Assembly: GCF_008974325.1 (NCBI RefSeq)
Contig: NZ_BKCG01000001.1
Location: 930,001-994,000 of the forward strand
DNA from: Patiriisocius marinus
Lineage (GTDB): Bacteria; Bacteroidota; Bacteroidia; Flavobacteriales; Flavobacteriaceae
Direction: 5' to 3'
Length of the DNA stretch: 64,000 nucleotides
Below, one piece after another: positions 17,825-25,549 of this stretch. Under the pieces are notes generated by a model. The model had not been told where the DNA came from. It worked only from the letters and a program-made list of their open reading frames with translations, and did no database searches. Made by a program: the position numbers and the translations under genes. Position 1 is the first letter of the stretch, and every line of letters begins with the position of its first letter.

Positions 17825-18526
17825 TTACTCTTTGATAATTTTATGCGTAGAAACTAGACCTTCGTTTGTTGTTATCTTTACAAAATAAACCCCTACTATT
17901 AAATCTTCCGTATTAAATGACACCTTATCTGTAAATAGTGTTTGTTGTTTAACTAATTGTCCCATAATACTATAAATTTCTAGCCGCTCAATGATAGCAA
18001 CTGTTTTCAGGTATAGTTCATTTTTTACAGGATTAGGGTATAAAACAACATTTTCTAACTGTTGTTCATTGGTATTTAACAGTTGGTTTGCATACAGCGC
18101 TTTGTTACCATTTGCATTTGTTAACTCTAAAAACCGAATGCCGTTGTCAGTTGTTATTTCATAGGAATAAGGATTAGCCCCATCTAAATGCTCTTCTAAG
18201 TAATTATAATAAATACCGTTAAACACATTATCAGTTTGATTCATGCACCCCAAACCTAGTTCAAGAATGGAGTCAATATCAAAACTATTATTAAGATCAT
18301 TATAAATTAGATTACATCCTAAAAAATCACAATATCCGGTATCAAATATTGAAAAAGCTTCATTAAATATATGTTCAGTTACATTTGGATTAGTATTAGG
18401 AGGCAATATTTCCACATCGTTAATAGTCAGTTTTTGTAAGTACCACGTATCTTCAAAAAGCTGTGGGTCTTGTGCTAAAACTTGAGTGCTTATAAACACC
18501 CAAGCTAATAATATTAGATTTTTCAT
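17825..18526 (-). CDS. T9SS-sorted secreted protein, duplicate copy B
   Basis: 233 residues: signal peptide MKNLILLAWVFISTQVLAQ, a beta-rich body beginning TWYLQKLTINDVEILPPN with paired cysteines (TGYCDFLGCNL, LGLGCMNQT), and a type A sorting domain (VLYPNPVKNELYLKT, VGVYFVKITTNEGLVSTHK). It is paralogous to the gene at 17014. A 28-base exact identity (17970-17997 versus 17159-17186) lies in the sorting-domain coding part, while the bodies have diverged. The start is 5 bases from the stop of the broken cargo gene upstream, so translation may once have been coupled. No function can be assigned. Confidence 0.8.
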   Translation of the reverse strand: MKNLILLAWVFISTQVLAQDPQLFEDTWYLQKLTINDVEILPPNTNPNVTEHIFNEAFSIFDTGYCDFLGCNLIYNDLNNSFDIDSILELGLGCMNQTDNVFNGIYYNYLEEHLDGANPYSYEITTDNGIRFLELTNANGNKALYANQLLNTNEQQLENVVLYPNPVKNELYLKTVAIIERLEIYSIMGQLVKQQTLFTDKVSFNTEDLIVGVYFVKITTNEGLVSTHKIIKE

Positions 18527-18531
18527 ATTAA

Positions 18532-19334
18532 TTAATTTTTAAAAAGGTTTTTTGAGGCTACAATCTCACTGTCACACACTAATGCAATTGCATACACACC
18601 ATTTTCATAGGTAGAAACGTCAATATTTATGGATGTTTGTTGCGTATCTAGAATATAATTATTAGAAGTACTATTTTGAGTACCAACAATCATTAAATAG
18701 GCAGAGGTTGCCTCATCGGCTTCATAGTTAATAGTAACAGATGTAGTAGTTGGGTTAGGTACAAGACTTTCAATTTTATAAGGGTTAACTGTTACTTCTA
18801 CCTCATCATAGTCTTTATAACCATCACTGTCTGAAATTATTTCCAGCGTATACGTTTTTGTAACATTAGGAGAAACCGTAAGCTCTGTTCCAGTATAAAC
18901 AAGATTTCCTTCAGTATCATACCAATTATATGTTGCAGCTTCATTTATCTGTGCAGCGGTAATTGTTACAGATTCATCTCTTTCAATTTCCTCATCATTT
19001 CCAGCTTCTGCTTGAAAATTATTTCGTGGGTATTTATTAATAATATAAGTTTCGCCTCCAATAACTTCATTAGTGATGTAGTCCCTTTGAATCACATGAA
19101 ATTTATAGTGACGTGCATCATCAATTTCGTCGGTTAAAAAGTTAAATGAGATTTGTAATGTTAATCTATCATCTTAATTTACCGTTTTTACAATGGTGCC
19201 AAGATTAATATTTGGCTTTAGTTTCACATAATAGTTCCGCCTATCTTGAGAAAACATAGTAAAACTAAATAGAAACAGAAAAACTCCTAAAAGGAATAAT
19301 ACTTGATGGGGGGGGTAATCGTTAATCTTTTCAT
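18532..19334 (-). pseudogene. Broken T9SS-type cargo gene: C8 frameshift and internal stop
   Basis: Reading from an ATG at 19332-19334 gives MKRLTITPP and then runs into a C8 tract (plus-strand G8, 19308-19315). In the present frame it stops soon after. One more C would join the frame HQVLFLLGVFLFLFSFTMFS, an excellent signal peptide, followed by QDRRNYYVKLKPNINLGTI. That frame ends in TAA at 19174-19176, after which the same frame continues (DDRLTLQISFNFLTDEIDDA) into the remaining open part 18532-19095. The latter has a PKD/immunoglobulin-like segment (DESVTITAAQINEAATYNWY) and a degenerate sorting tail. Two lesions make a pseudogene likely, although the homopolymer alone could be phase-variable. 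Confidence 0.75.
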
Positions 19335-19434
19335 ATAAATGAATTTAAAAGTTAACGGGGAGATTACATTATACAAGATAGTAACATTTTGCGAATGTTA
19401 AAACTCAAAGAAATAAAACCACATCATTTTTCTG

Positions 19435-19442
19435 TATTTTTG
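19435..19442 (+). promoter_or_regulatory. Predicted -7 element for the ferredoxin-type reductase
   Basis: TATTTTTG matches TAnnTTTG exactly, 20 bases before the ATG at 19462. No clear -33 TTG at the standard distance. Confidence 0.45.
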
Positions 19443-19461
19443 CCAAAATTTAAATCGCAAA

Positions 19462-20511
19462 ATGAGCAATTTTCATCCCCTTAAAATTTCCGAAGTAAAA
19501 GAAGAAACGCCTAATGCTGTTGTAGTCACTTTTGATGTGCCTATGTCATTACAGGGTGAGTTTAATTTTATTGCAGGACAATATATTACTATTAAACACA
19601 CTCACGAAGGGAAAGAAATTCGTCGTGCTTATTCGCTATGTTCTACGCCTAAAAGCGGAAAATTATCTATAGGGATTAAAAAAGTTGAAGGAGGTAGTTT
19701 TTCGGTTTTTGCAAATGAATACCTTACCGCTGGAGATACTTTAGAAGTAATGCCACCTCAAGGAAAATTTGTTTTAAAACCAAATGAAAATACAGCTCGC
19801 AACTATATGGCTTTTGCCGCAGGTAGCGGAATTACGCCTATACTTTCAATTGCTGCGACCGCTTTAGAACAGGAACCAGACAGTAAGTTTTTACTTATTT
19901 ATGGAAATCAGTCCAAGGAAAACACAATGTTTTATGATGATTTAATGAAACTTAAGCAAGATCATCCACAACGATTTTTCCCAGAATTTGTTTTTAGTAG
20001 AACGAAAGAAGATCAAGGTACTTCTGGGCGTATTGATCACGATCTTGTAAATGATTATTTAAAAAACAAATTTCAATTTACCATTTTCGATACATTTTTC
20101 CTTTGTGGGCCAGAGCCTATGATTGATGTGATTTCTTCTGCTTTAAAAGAAAATGGAATTAATGAAAAAGCGGTTCATTTTGAATTGTTTACTACTTCAG
20201 AAGGTGATTTATTAGTGGAACCTCACGATGGGATGACAACTATTTCAATTACTATTGACGATGAAACGGAAACGTTTGAAATGAAGCAATCAGATTCAAT
20301 TCTTGACGCAGCTTTAGCAAAAGATCTTGATGCTCCGTATTCTTGTCAAGGTGGAATTTGCAGCACATGTATTGCTCGTATTACTGAAGGTAAAGCCGAA
20401 ATGCGAAAAAATCAAATACTAACGGACGGAGAAATTGCAGAAGGACTTATTTTAACGTGCCAAGCGCATCCTACAACAGCCAAAGTTGTTGTAGATTATG
20501 ATGATGTTTAA
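19462..20511 (+). CDS. FAD/2Fe-2S oxidoreductase, PaaE/Hmp-reductase type
   Basis: 349 residues in three domains. The FAD-binding FR domain (about 1-105) contains RRAYSLCST. The NAD(P)-binding domain (about 110-230) has AAGSGITPILSIA and FLCGPEPMIDVI. A plant-type ferredoxin domain (about 258-349) contains YSCQGGICSTCIAR and a fourth Cys in LILTCQAHP. This is the layout of phenylacetyl-CoA epoxygenase reductase PaaE and related NADPH reductases. None of the other paa epoxidase subunits is nearby, so it probably serves another oxygenase or desaturase; in flavobacteria it often stands alone. It passes electrons from NAD(P)H through FAD to the iron-sulfur centre. Confidence 0.85.
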   Translation: MSNFHPLKISEVKEETPNAVVVTFDVPMSLQGEFNFIAGQYITIKHTHEGKEIRRAYSLCSTPKSGKLSIGIKKVEGGSFSVFANEYLTAGDTLEVMPPQGKFVLKPNENTARNYMAFAAGSGITPILSIAATALEQEPDSKFLLIYGNQSKENTMFYDDLMKLKQDHPQRFFPEFVFSRTKEDQGTSGRIDHDLVNDYLKNKFQFTIFDTFFLCGPEPMIDVISSALKENGINEKAVHFELFTTSEGDLLVEPHDGMTTISITIDDETETFEMKQSDSILDAALAKDLDAPYSCQGGICSTCIARITEGKAEMRKNQILTDGEIAEGLILTCQAHPTTAKVVVDYDDV

Positions 20512-20597
20512 AAAAAGCTAAAAATGATTTTTTTTAATCTTAAAGTCTGCTTTATCTGTTAACGATACTTATTAATTGAGCCTATAAAATTTAAACT

Positions 20598-20906
20598 ATG
20601 GAGACTACTAATTTTAAAGGGTCAATACAGTTTTTTCCGAGAAAAACTGATGGGCGTCAAATAGAAATACATACAGAATCTCGTTTAAAACTAGCTTTTT
20701 CTGAGCCTGTTGAAACTACATATAATGTTGTTGTAAATTTTATTGATGTAGCGCTTGCCTTACCTGGCGAGCACGTTGTTTCACAGATTACTTTTGAAGG
20801 AAATCAAACCCTTCCAAATGATTTATACGCGGGTATGAGTTTTGAAGTTTTCGAACTTACAAAACACATAGGTAAAGGAACCATTATTGAAATAAAAGCT
20901 GAGTAG
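20598..20906 (+). CDS. Hypothetical 102-residue cytoplasmic protein
   Basis: No signal or membrane segment. The sequence is strand-rich (KGSIQFFPRKTDGRQIEIH, ETTYNVVVNFIDVALALPGE), with a conserved-looking end YAGMSFEVFELTKHIGKGTI. The ending resembles domain 3 of translation factors such as EF-Tu (GMxFEVxE...GxGxI), a small beta barrel, but there is no GTPase domain. It lies 86 bases after the reductase gene and stops one base before the convergent glycosyltransferase gene. A stand-alone EF-Tu-domain-III-like protein is my best description; function unknown. Confidence 0.65.
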   Translation: METTNFKGSIQFFPRKTDGRQIEIHTESRLKLAFSEPVETTYNVVVNFIDVALALPGEHVVSQITFEGNQTLPNDLYAGMSFEVFELTKHIGKGTIIEIKAE

Positions 20907-20907
20907 T

Positions 20908-21942
20908 TTACACAACCTCTAAAACCTTTTCCACTACTAATCTTGCAGGAATGGAAGCGATAGATTTTTCGTAACCAGTTGGGTATTTGTTTCCATAAAT
21001 TGAGGTAGGAACCAATGGAAATTGATCCCTGTCTGCAACTAGTTGATTGCTGTTGGGTTGATTGAAAGGAATAAATCCTGCGTATGGATGCGTAACTCCC
21101 CATAGCGTAACAACAGGAATGTCATACAATGCAGCTAGATGCCCATTTCCACTATCCATTGCAAGCATTACATCTAAGTTAGAAATAAGCGCAAGTTCTT
21201 CTTCAAAACTAAGTTTTCCTGCTACGTTTTGAACATCATTAAATGAGCCTGCTAATCTATCGAGCTGGAGAATTTCTTTTTTACCTCCACCAAAAAGAAA
21301 AATTTTAAATTTTCCTGTTGCATCAAGATCTTCAATAACCTCTTTCATTAATGGTAACGGATACATTTTACCTTCATGCGCAGCAAAAGGTGCAATTCCA
21401 ATAAGCTTTTTTGGCAGTTTCCCAACGATTTCTTGCAATGGTAACGATAAACGTTCTCGTCCGGGATATTGATGTTTACTTAGGGCTATTGGGTAGCCTA
21501 ATTTTTTAAAAACATCAGCATAGCGTTGGTGTGTTTTTTTTAATTGACTTATAGGGTTTCCATTTGCGTTTACAAGTGCTTTTTTTTCGGCTCTGCCTTT
21601 GTCAATACTGGCGTTTTTAATACCTGAGAACCATAGGAAAAATCTTAATAATTTAGATCTAAGTACGTTATGTGTGTCTGCAACGCAACTAATTCCTAAT
21701 ATTTTAACCTCTTTAGATAAATTTAAAATTCCAAAAACCCCCTTGTGTTTTCCTTTAACATCAGCACCAATAACCGAAACATTTTTAAGGGCACTAAATA
21801 GGGGTTTGAAAAAAGGTTTTGTTAGTATTGTCACTTGAATATTAGGGTATGTGTCAACGAGAACCCTAAGTACAGGGACAAGCATAGCAACATCTCCCAT
21901 AGCTGAGAGTCTAATTACAAGAATGTGGTTTTTTGATTTCAT
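20908..21942 (-). CDS. Glycosyltransferase family 9 (heptosyltransferase-like)
   Basis: 344 residues with GT-B fold features. The N-terminal Rossmann entry is ILVIRLSAMGDVAMLVPVLR, a hallmark of WaaC/WaaF-type heptosyltransferases. The donor-binding half contains KLIGIAPFAAHEGKMYPLP and the late motif AMDSGNGHLAALYDIPVVTLWG. These enzymes add heptose or related sugars to the lipopolysaccharide core at the inner membrane. The acceptor and sugar cannot be told. It is followed upstream (to the right) by DUF4254, a frequent flavobacterial pairing. Confidence 0.88.
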   Translation of the reverse strand: MKSKNHILVIRLSAMGDVAMLVPVLRVLVDTYPNIQVTILTKPFFKPLFSALKNVSVIGADVKGKHKGVFGILNLSKEVKILGISCVADTHNVLRSKLLRFFLWFSGIKNASIDKGRAEKKALVNANGNPISQLKKTHQRYADVFKKLGYPIALSKHQYPGRERLSLPLQEIVGKLPKKLIGIAPFAAHEGKMYPLPLMKEVIEDLDATGKFKIFLFGGGKKEILQLDRLAGSFNDVQNVAGKLSFEEELALISNLDVMLAMDSGNGHLAALYDIPVVTLWGVTHPYAGFIPFNQPNSNQLVADRDQFPLVPTSIYGNKYPTGYEKSIASIPARLVVEKVLEVV

Positions 21943-21951
21943 GATATTAAA

Positions 21952-21983
21952 AAACCTTTCAAAAGAAATCCTTTAAAAGGTTT
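21952..21983 (-). terminator. Possible weak terminator between DUF4254 and GT9 genes
   Basis: An 8-bp stem (aaaccttt at 21952-21959 with aaaggttt at 21976-21983) around a 16-base loop. The minus-strand continuation is T/A-rich but has no clean U-run, so it may only attenuate. Confidence 0.35.
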
Positions 21984-22008
21984 GTGTCTATAATTTACGT
22001 GTTGAGTT

Positions 22009-22620
22009 TTACTTAGTACCTCTCAATACTGGGTTAAGCTCATCGTCATTATACATTTTCATTTGCTTATATACTTTCATATATTTTGTTCCTTCTTTAA
22101 TATCTGCTAATAATTGATCAATTGCAGTGCTTAAATCGACACGTTGTTCAAGTAATATATCAAGTTTAGTTTGGCAAGCAGCACGATGCTTTGGGGTTGC
22201 ATCTGTTCTTGTAGCTTCCTCGTTCATATGGTATACTTTAAGTGCAAGTATTGAAAGTCTATCGACTCCCCAAGCTGGACTTTCCGTGTTAATGGTAGCA
22301 TCTTCATTAGGAGTTACATCACTGTATTGTTCAAGAAAATAGCTGTCAATATATTCAACCATATCTGTACGGTCTTGATTAGATGCATCAATCTGGCGTT
22401 TTAAGGCTAATGCGCTAATTGGGTCGATATTAGGATCGCGAATGATATCTTCATAATGCCATTGTACGGTGTCAATCCAGCATTTTCTGTATAATAAGTG
22501 TTGTAAAAGGTTTTCTTTTTTGTCATATGGATTTTCAAAAGGTTGATCCACCGTATTAATGTGATGATATTTTACAATTACTTCTATAAAAATCTGGTTT
22601 GCTATTTCGCTAAAGTTCAT
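22009..22620 (-). CDS. DUF4254 family protein
   Basis: 203 residues, soluble and mostly helical. It has the conserved opening FIEVIVKYHHINTVDQPFEN and later LHYRKC-like LLQHLLYRKCWIDTVQWHYE, then ISALALKRQIDASNQDRTDM and SLWAVDRL-type SPAWGVDRLSILALKVYHM. I recall this family next to LPS glycosyltransferases in Bacteroidota, as here. The biochemical role is not known. It is followed by GT9, 66 bases away, and preceded by the methyltransferase gene. Confidence 0.8.
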   Translation of the reverse strand: MNFSEIANQIFIEVIVKYHHINTVDQPFENPYDKKENLLQHLLYRKCWIDTVQWHYEDIIRDPNIDPISALALKRQIDASNQDRTDMVEYIDSYFLEQYSDVTPNEDATINTESPAWGVDRLSILALKVYHMNEEATRTDATPKHRAACQTKLDILLEQRVDLSTAIDQLLADIKEGTKYMKVYKQMKMYNDDELNPVLRGTK

Positions 22621-22661
22621 AGTGTTTATTTAAGTAACGTACTAATTACGTTATTATGGTT

Positions 22662-23663
22662 TTATTTTTTCTTTAATATGTGTAAGTACTCTGTTGTACT
22701 ATTTGCTTTATGATTTCGGCTTTCTGTTTTATCTGCTTTAAAGCGTTGGTATTTAGTTGTCGCTACTGTGTAATCTCCGTAGCGTTTCATAATAGCTTCA
22801 ACATCTTTTTGAGACATTAATCCTTCGTTATTGTAACTTAGAAAAATGTATTTAAAATTAGCCTCTTTTATTAAAACCTCAAAGGTATTTAACACCTTGT
22901 TTTTACTACAGTAATCACTTTTGTAGTAGTCCCTTAAGCCAGTTTTACCTTTAGGTACAAAGGTATCATATTTTGCAATAGTAGTTAGTAGGTGATAATT
23001 TGCGCCGTACTGTCGTGCATTGTACGGAGGATCCAGGTATAAAATGTCTCCTTTAATTTCTTGTATAAGCTCGTTTGCGTCTTTCTGAAACACGACATTA
23101 AATTGCCCTTCATTTAAATTATATGTAGCAGGTGCTATTACTAGTTTTTTTCTAGCCGAAACTTTAATTTTTTTTAAGTAAGCGCCATAAACCGAAGCTG
23201 TATTCGCCACTTTATCTGCACTTTCTAAAAGTGAAGCTAAGAGAAAGTAATACATATCTTCATTAATTACCGAAGCAGTAAACCAGGCTTCAATTTGAAT
23301 ACGAATAGCATCTATTTTTTGAGCATTTTCTTTTGAAAAGTATAGCCTGCCTGCTGTTCCAAGTTCACCATAATTCTCAAAAATAAATCCTTTTTTTGGG
23401 GAGCAATCATTTAGTTGTTTTATATAATCATCATAGTCTAAACTTGAGTGATTGCCAATATAATTTCTATTAAGAATGTAGCTGTAAAACTCCACATCAT
23501 TTGAAATTACTTGTTTAACAAGAGGTTTAAAAGTGCGGCCTACAATACCTGTTCCCGCAAACAAATCACAAAAGATGAGGTTTTTTAAATTGCTCCCTAC
23601 AATTTCTTGAACTGTAGAAACAATAAAGGAAGATAGTTTGTTTTTTGAACCTATATAATTCAT
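22662..23663 (-). CDS. D12-class N6-adenine DNA methyltransferase
   Basis: 333 residues from the ATG at 23661-23663, which overlaps the TGA of the upstream gene as ATGA. The N-terminus MNYIGSKNKLSSFI and the AdoMet-binding motif FCDLFAGTGIVGRTF (near residues 31-45) are followed by the catalytic DPPYNARQYGANYH near residue 206. This is the alpha (D12) class seen in M.FokI/M.NlaIII-like enzymes that methylate adenine N6. The target site is not deducible. With the upstream nuclease-like gene it forms a likely type II restriction-modification pair. Confidence 0.88.
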   Translation of the reverse strand: MNYIGSKNKLSSFIVSTVQEIVGSNLKNLIFCDLFAGTGIVGRTFKPLVKQVISNDVEFYSYILNRNYIGNHSSLDYDDYIKQLNDCSPKKGFIFENYGELGTAGRLYFSKENAQKIDAIRIQIEAWFTASVINEDMYYFLLASLLESADKVANTASVYGAYLKKIKVSARKKLVIAPATYNLNEGQFNVVFQKDANELIQEIKGDILYLDPPYNARQYGANYHLLTTIAKYDTFVPKGKTGLRDYYKSDYCSKNKVLNTFEVLIKEANFKYIFLSYNNEGLMSQKDVEAIMKRYGDYTVATTKYQRFKADKTESRNHKANSTTEYLHILKKK

Positions 23664-24298
23664 TTTGAAACCCAAATAATGTCACTATAGACAGGAGTAT
23701 CAGCAAAAGTAAAACAATGCATTTGTTCCAGGCTGTAATTTTCTAGATAGTTTTCTATAGCATTTTTTAGTAGCGAAATGTCGGCTTTTAATTTCCAGTG
23801 TTCTCCATTAGTATTGTGCACAACAACAAAGAGTCTATTTTTTAAATGATAACGTTTTTCCCCACTTTGGTTTTCATAAAACCATTCTATGAGTTCAACT
23901 TTCAATTTGTCACTAGGGTTCATATTTTTTAAATGCTTAGGAAACACCGATGTTTTATGATCAAAAGGCATATCATTAATATAAAAATCCTTCTCAGAAT
24001 CTCTGTAGTTGGTTACGTGAGTTACACTAGGGTGGCTATTGAAAATGGTTTCAACGGCCATTGCGCTCCAGAAATTATACCACCTGTTTGCGGCATAATC
24101 AAATAAAGAACTTTTGTCAGCATTTAAGGTTTCAACAGATAGTTTAAGTTTTGATATAAAATCGTCCCATTGTGGAGTATCATAAATAAATGAGGTGAAA
24201 GCATCCCATTTATCACTTTGTTTACGACCCCATTGGTAGCGATAAGGCAGTCTTTTTTTCAACTGTATCTCTAACATTTTAGGATCGTAATTTTTCAT
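23660..24298 (-). CDS. Putative type II restriction endonuclease
   Basis: 212 residues from the ATG at 24296-24298, whose ATGA overlap with the DUF6427 stop supports this start. It has no clear database family that I recognise. Position next to the methyltransferase and a PD-(D/E)xK-like arrangement argue for a nuclease: Glu83 in AVETIF, Asp104 in KDFYINDMPF, and Asp113-His-Lys115 in FDHKTSVFP. It should cut the unmethylated site of its partner. Both genes depend on ATGA coupling and lack an obvious promoter of their own, which is unusual because methylation normally must precede cutting. It could also be a modified nuclease with another role. Confidence 0.65.
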   Translation of the reverse strand: MKNYDPKMLEIQLKKRLPYRYQWGRKQSDKWDAFTSFIYDTPQWDDFISKLKLSVETLNADKSSLFDYAANRWYNFWSAMAVETIFNSHPSVTHVTNYRDSEKDFYINDMPFDHKTSVFPKHLKNMNPSDKLKVELIEWFYENQSGEKRYHLKNRLFVVVHNTNGEHWKLKADISLLKNAIENYLENYSLEQMHCFTFADTPVYSDIIWVSK

Positions 24299-25227
24299 AT
24301 AACATGAATTAGAATAGCGACAATGAGTATAAACCACAGTAGTATTTCATTGAAAATAGTGCGCTCTTTAGTTGGCCTATTTTCAACGTAGTTTGCTGTG
24401 GTAATTGCTGCGGGCATCATAATAAAAATAAGTTCGCTACCATTATTATGAGAACCAAATAGGGTAATTGCTAATAAAACAATTGCAATAGTTGCCATAC
24501 TCGAGGCAGCAGGCTTTTCTTTTTTTGAAAGGGTATTTATTTGAAAAAAACGAATACTACCTGTCCATAAAAGTAAAGCAAATATTAAAATTGCAGGAAC
24601 CAACAGGGATAAATTATTATACGATGAAAAATCAAAATCCTGAATTGTAGGCCAAGGGATAAACCAATCAAGATTATCATAAACCACTAATTGATAGCTG
24701 ATAAACAATAGTCCAATTGCAATAATTGCTGAAAATGGAATTACAAAAAAACGAGGCCTTCTTTGTGTTTTATTGACAATCCCGAAGTACAAAACGATAA
24801 AGAAAAGTAAGGACCAAAAGTAGAGGAGTGATGCTATTGTAATATACATAGCAGCATCAAAAATTTTTTTCTCTACATTCTTTTCAGTGTTAAGGCTTAA
24901 GACCCTTCGTGTTGCTAATAATAGAAACACATTGCTTAATAAAATCGTAATTTCAATATAAACTGACGGTGTTAAGACTATAAACAACACGAAAATGAAT
25001 ATGGCAAAGGTGTTATTTCCTGTAACGTGGTTTTTTCTGATTATGAAATCTAGCAGTAATACTACAAATATCATTAGCAGCATTAGCCCTGCATGAGTTA
25101 GTAAATTAACAGGATTAACATTTAAATTGTCTAAAAAAATCACCCTAAGTAAATAACTCACTATAATTGCAGTACTTAACAGCAAATAATTGACTGGTGT
25201 AGATTTACTAAAAAAGCTTGTGAGCAT
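24295..25227 (-). CDS. DUF6427 family membrane protein
   Basis: 310 residues with about nine hydrophobic segments (NYLLLSTAIIVSYLLRVIFL, LLTHAGLMLLMIFVVLLL, FAIFIFVLFIVLTPSVYIEI). The family is known to me only as a conserved flavobacterial integral membrane protein found beside DUF6341 and purD, as here. It begins 40 bases from the divergent DUF6341 gene. Its TGA overlaps the start of the putative restriction gene, so the restriction-modification pair is read on its transcript. Function unknown. Confidence 0.75.
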   Translation of the reverse strand: MLTSFFSKSTPVNYLLLSTAIIVSYLLRVIFLDNLNVNPVNLLTHAGLMLLMIFVVLLLDFIIRKNHVTGNNTFAIFIFVLFIVLTPSVYIEITILLSNVFLLLATRRVLSLNTEKNVEKKIFDAAMYITIASLLYFWSLLFFIVLYFGIVNKTQRRPRFFVIPFSAIIAIGLLFISYQLVVYDNLDWFIPWPTIQDFDFSSYNNLSLLVPAILIFALLLWTGSIRFFQINTLSKKEKPAASSMATIAIVLLAITLFGSHNNGSELIFIMMPAAITTANYVENRPTKERTIFNEILLWFILIVAILIHVI

Positions 25228-25248
25228 GTAGTCTATTTTATACTTTTG
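25218..25248 (+). promoter_or_regulatory. Promoter of the DUF6341 gene
   Basis: TTG at 25218-25220, a 20-base spacer, then TACTTTTG at 25241-25248, matching the flavobacterial TTG...TAnnTTTG consensus in both sequence and spacing. The gene starts at 25267, giving a leader of about 14 bases. Confidence 0.65.
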
Positions 25249-25253
25249 CGAAA

Positions 25254-25261
25254 CAAAGATA
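25254..25261 (-). promoter_or_regulatory. Divergent -7 element for DUF6427 and the R-M pair
   Basis: The minus strand reads TATCTTTG (TAnnTTTG), 27 bases before the DUF6427 start. It is only 5 bases from the plus-strand -7 element of the DUF6341 gene, so both start sites would lie in the same melted region. Confidence 0.5.
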
Positions 25262-25266
25262 AAGAT

Positions 25267-25521
25267 ATGGCTTTAAGAGATGTTTTTTACGGAATAGCAG
25301 AGTTTAGTGAGGATGTATTATTAGCTCCTTTAGATGCTTTAAGAGCTCTTGAACTTGAGAGCTGGTTTGCAGCAAATATATTGAATTGGATTTTTATGGC
25401 TGTTTTAGCAGTTGCGTTAACATACTGGATGTTACAGTTAAAGAAATTCAATGACAATAATGAAGAGGATCGTAGTTCTACTTCACACTCATACTTAGGA
25501 GACGAACAAAAATATCAGTAA
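25267..25521 (+). CDS. DUF6341 family small membrane protein
   Basis: 84 residues from MALRDVFYGIAEFSEDVLLA (ATG 25267). The open frame extends seven codons upstream, but those overlap the promoter. One membrane helix (ANILNWIFMAVLAVALTYWM) follows an amphipathic N-terminal part (PLDALRALELESW), and the tail is Asp/Glu/Ser-rich and cytoplasmic in style. It is a conserved flavobacterial family always seen by me between DUF6427 and purD. It ends 28 bases before the convergent purD gene. No function is known. Confidence 0.8.
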   Translation: MALRDVFYGIAEFSEDVLLAPLDALRALELESWFAANILNWIFMAVLAVALTYWMLQLKKFNDNNEEDRSSTSHSYLGDEQKYQ

Positions 25522-25549
25522 AGTCTTTTTTCTGATCTGTTTTAAAGGA

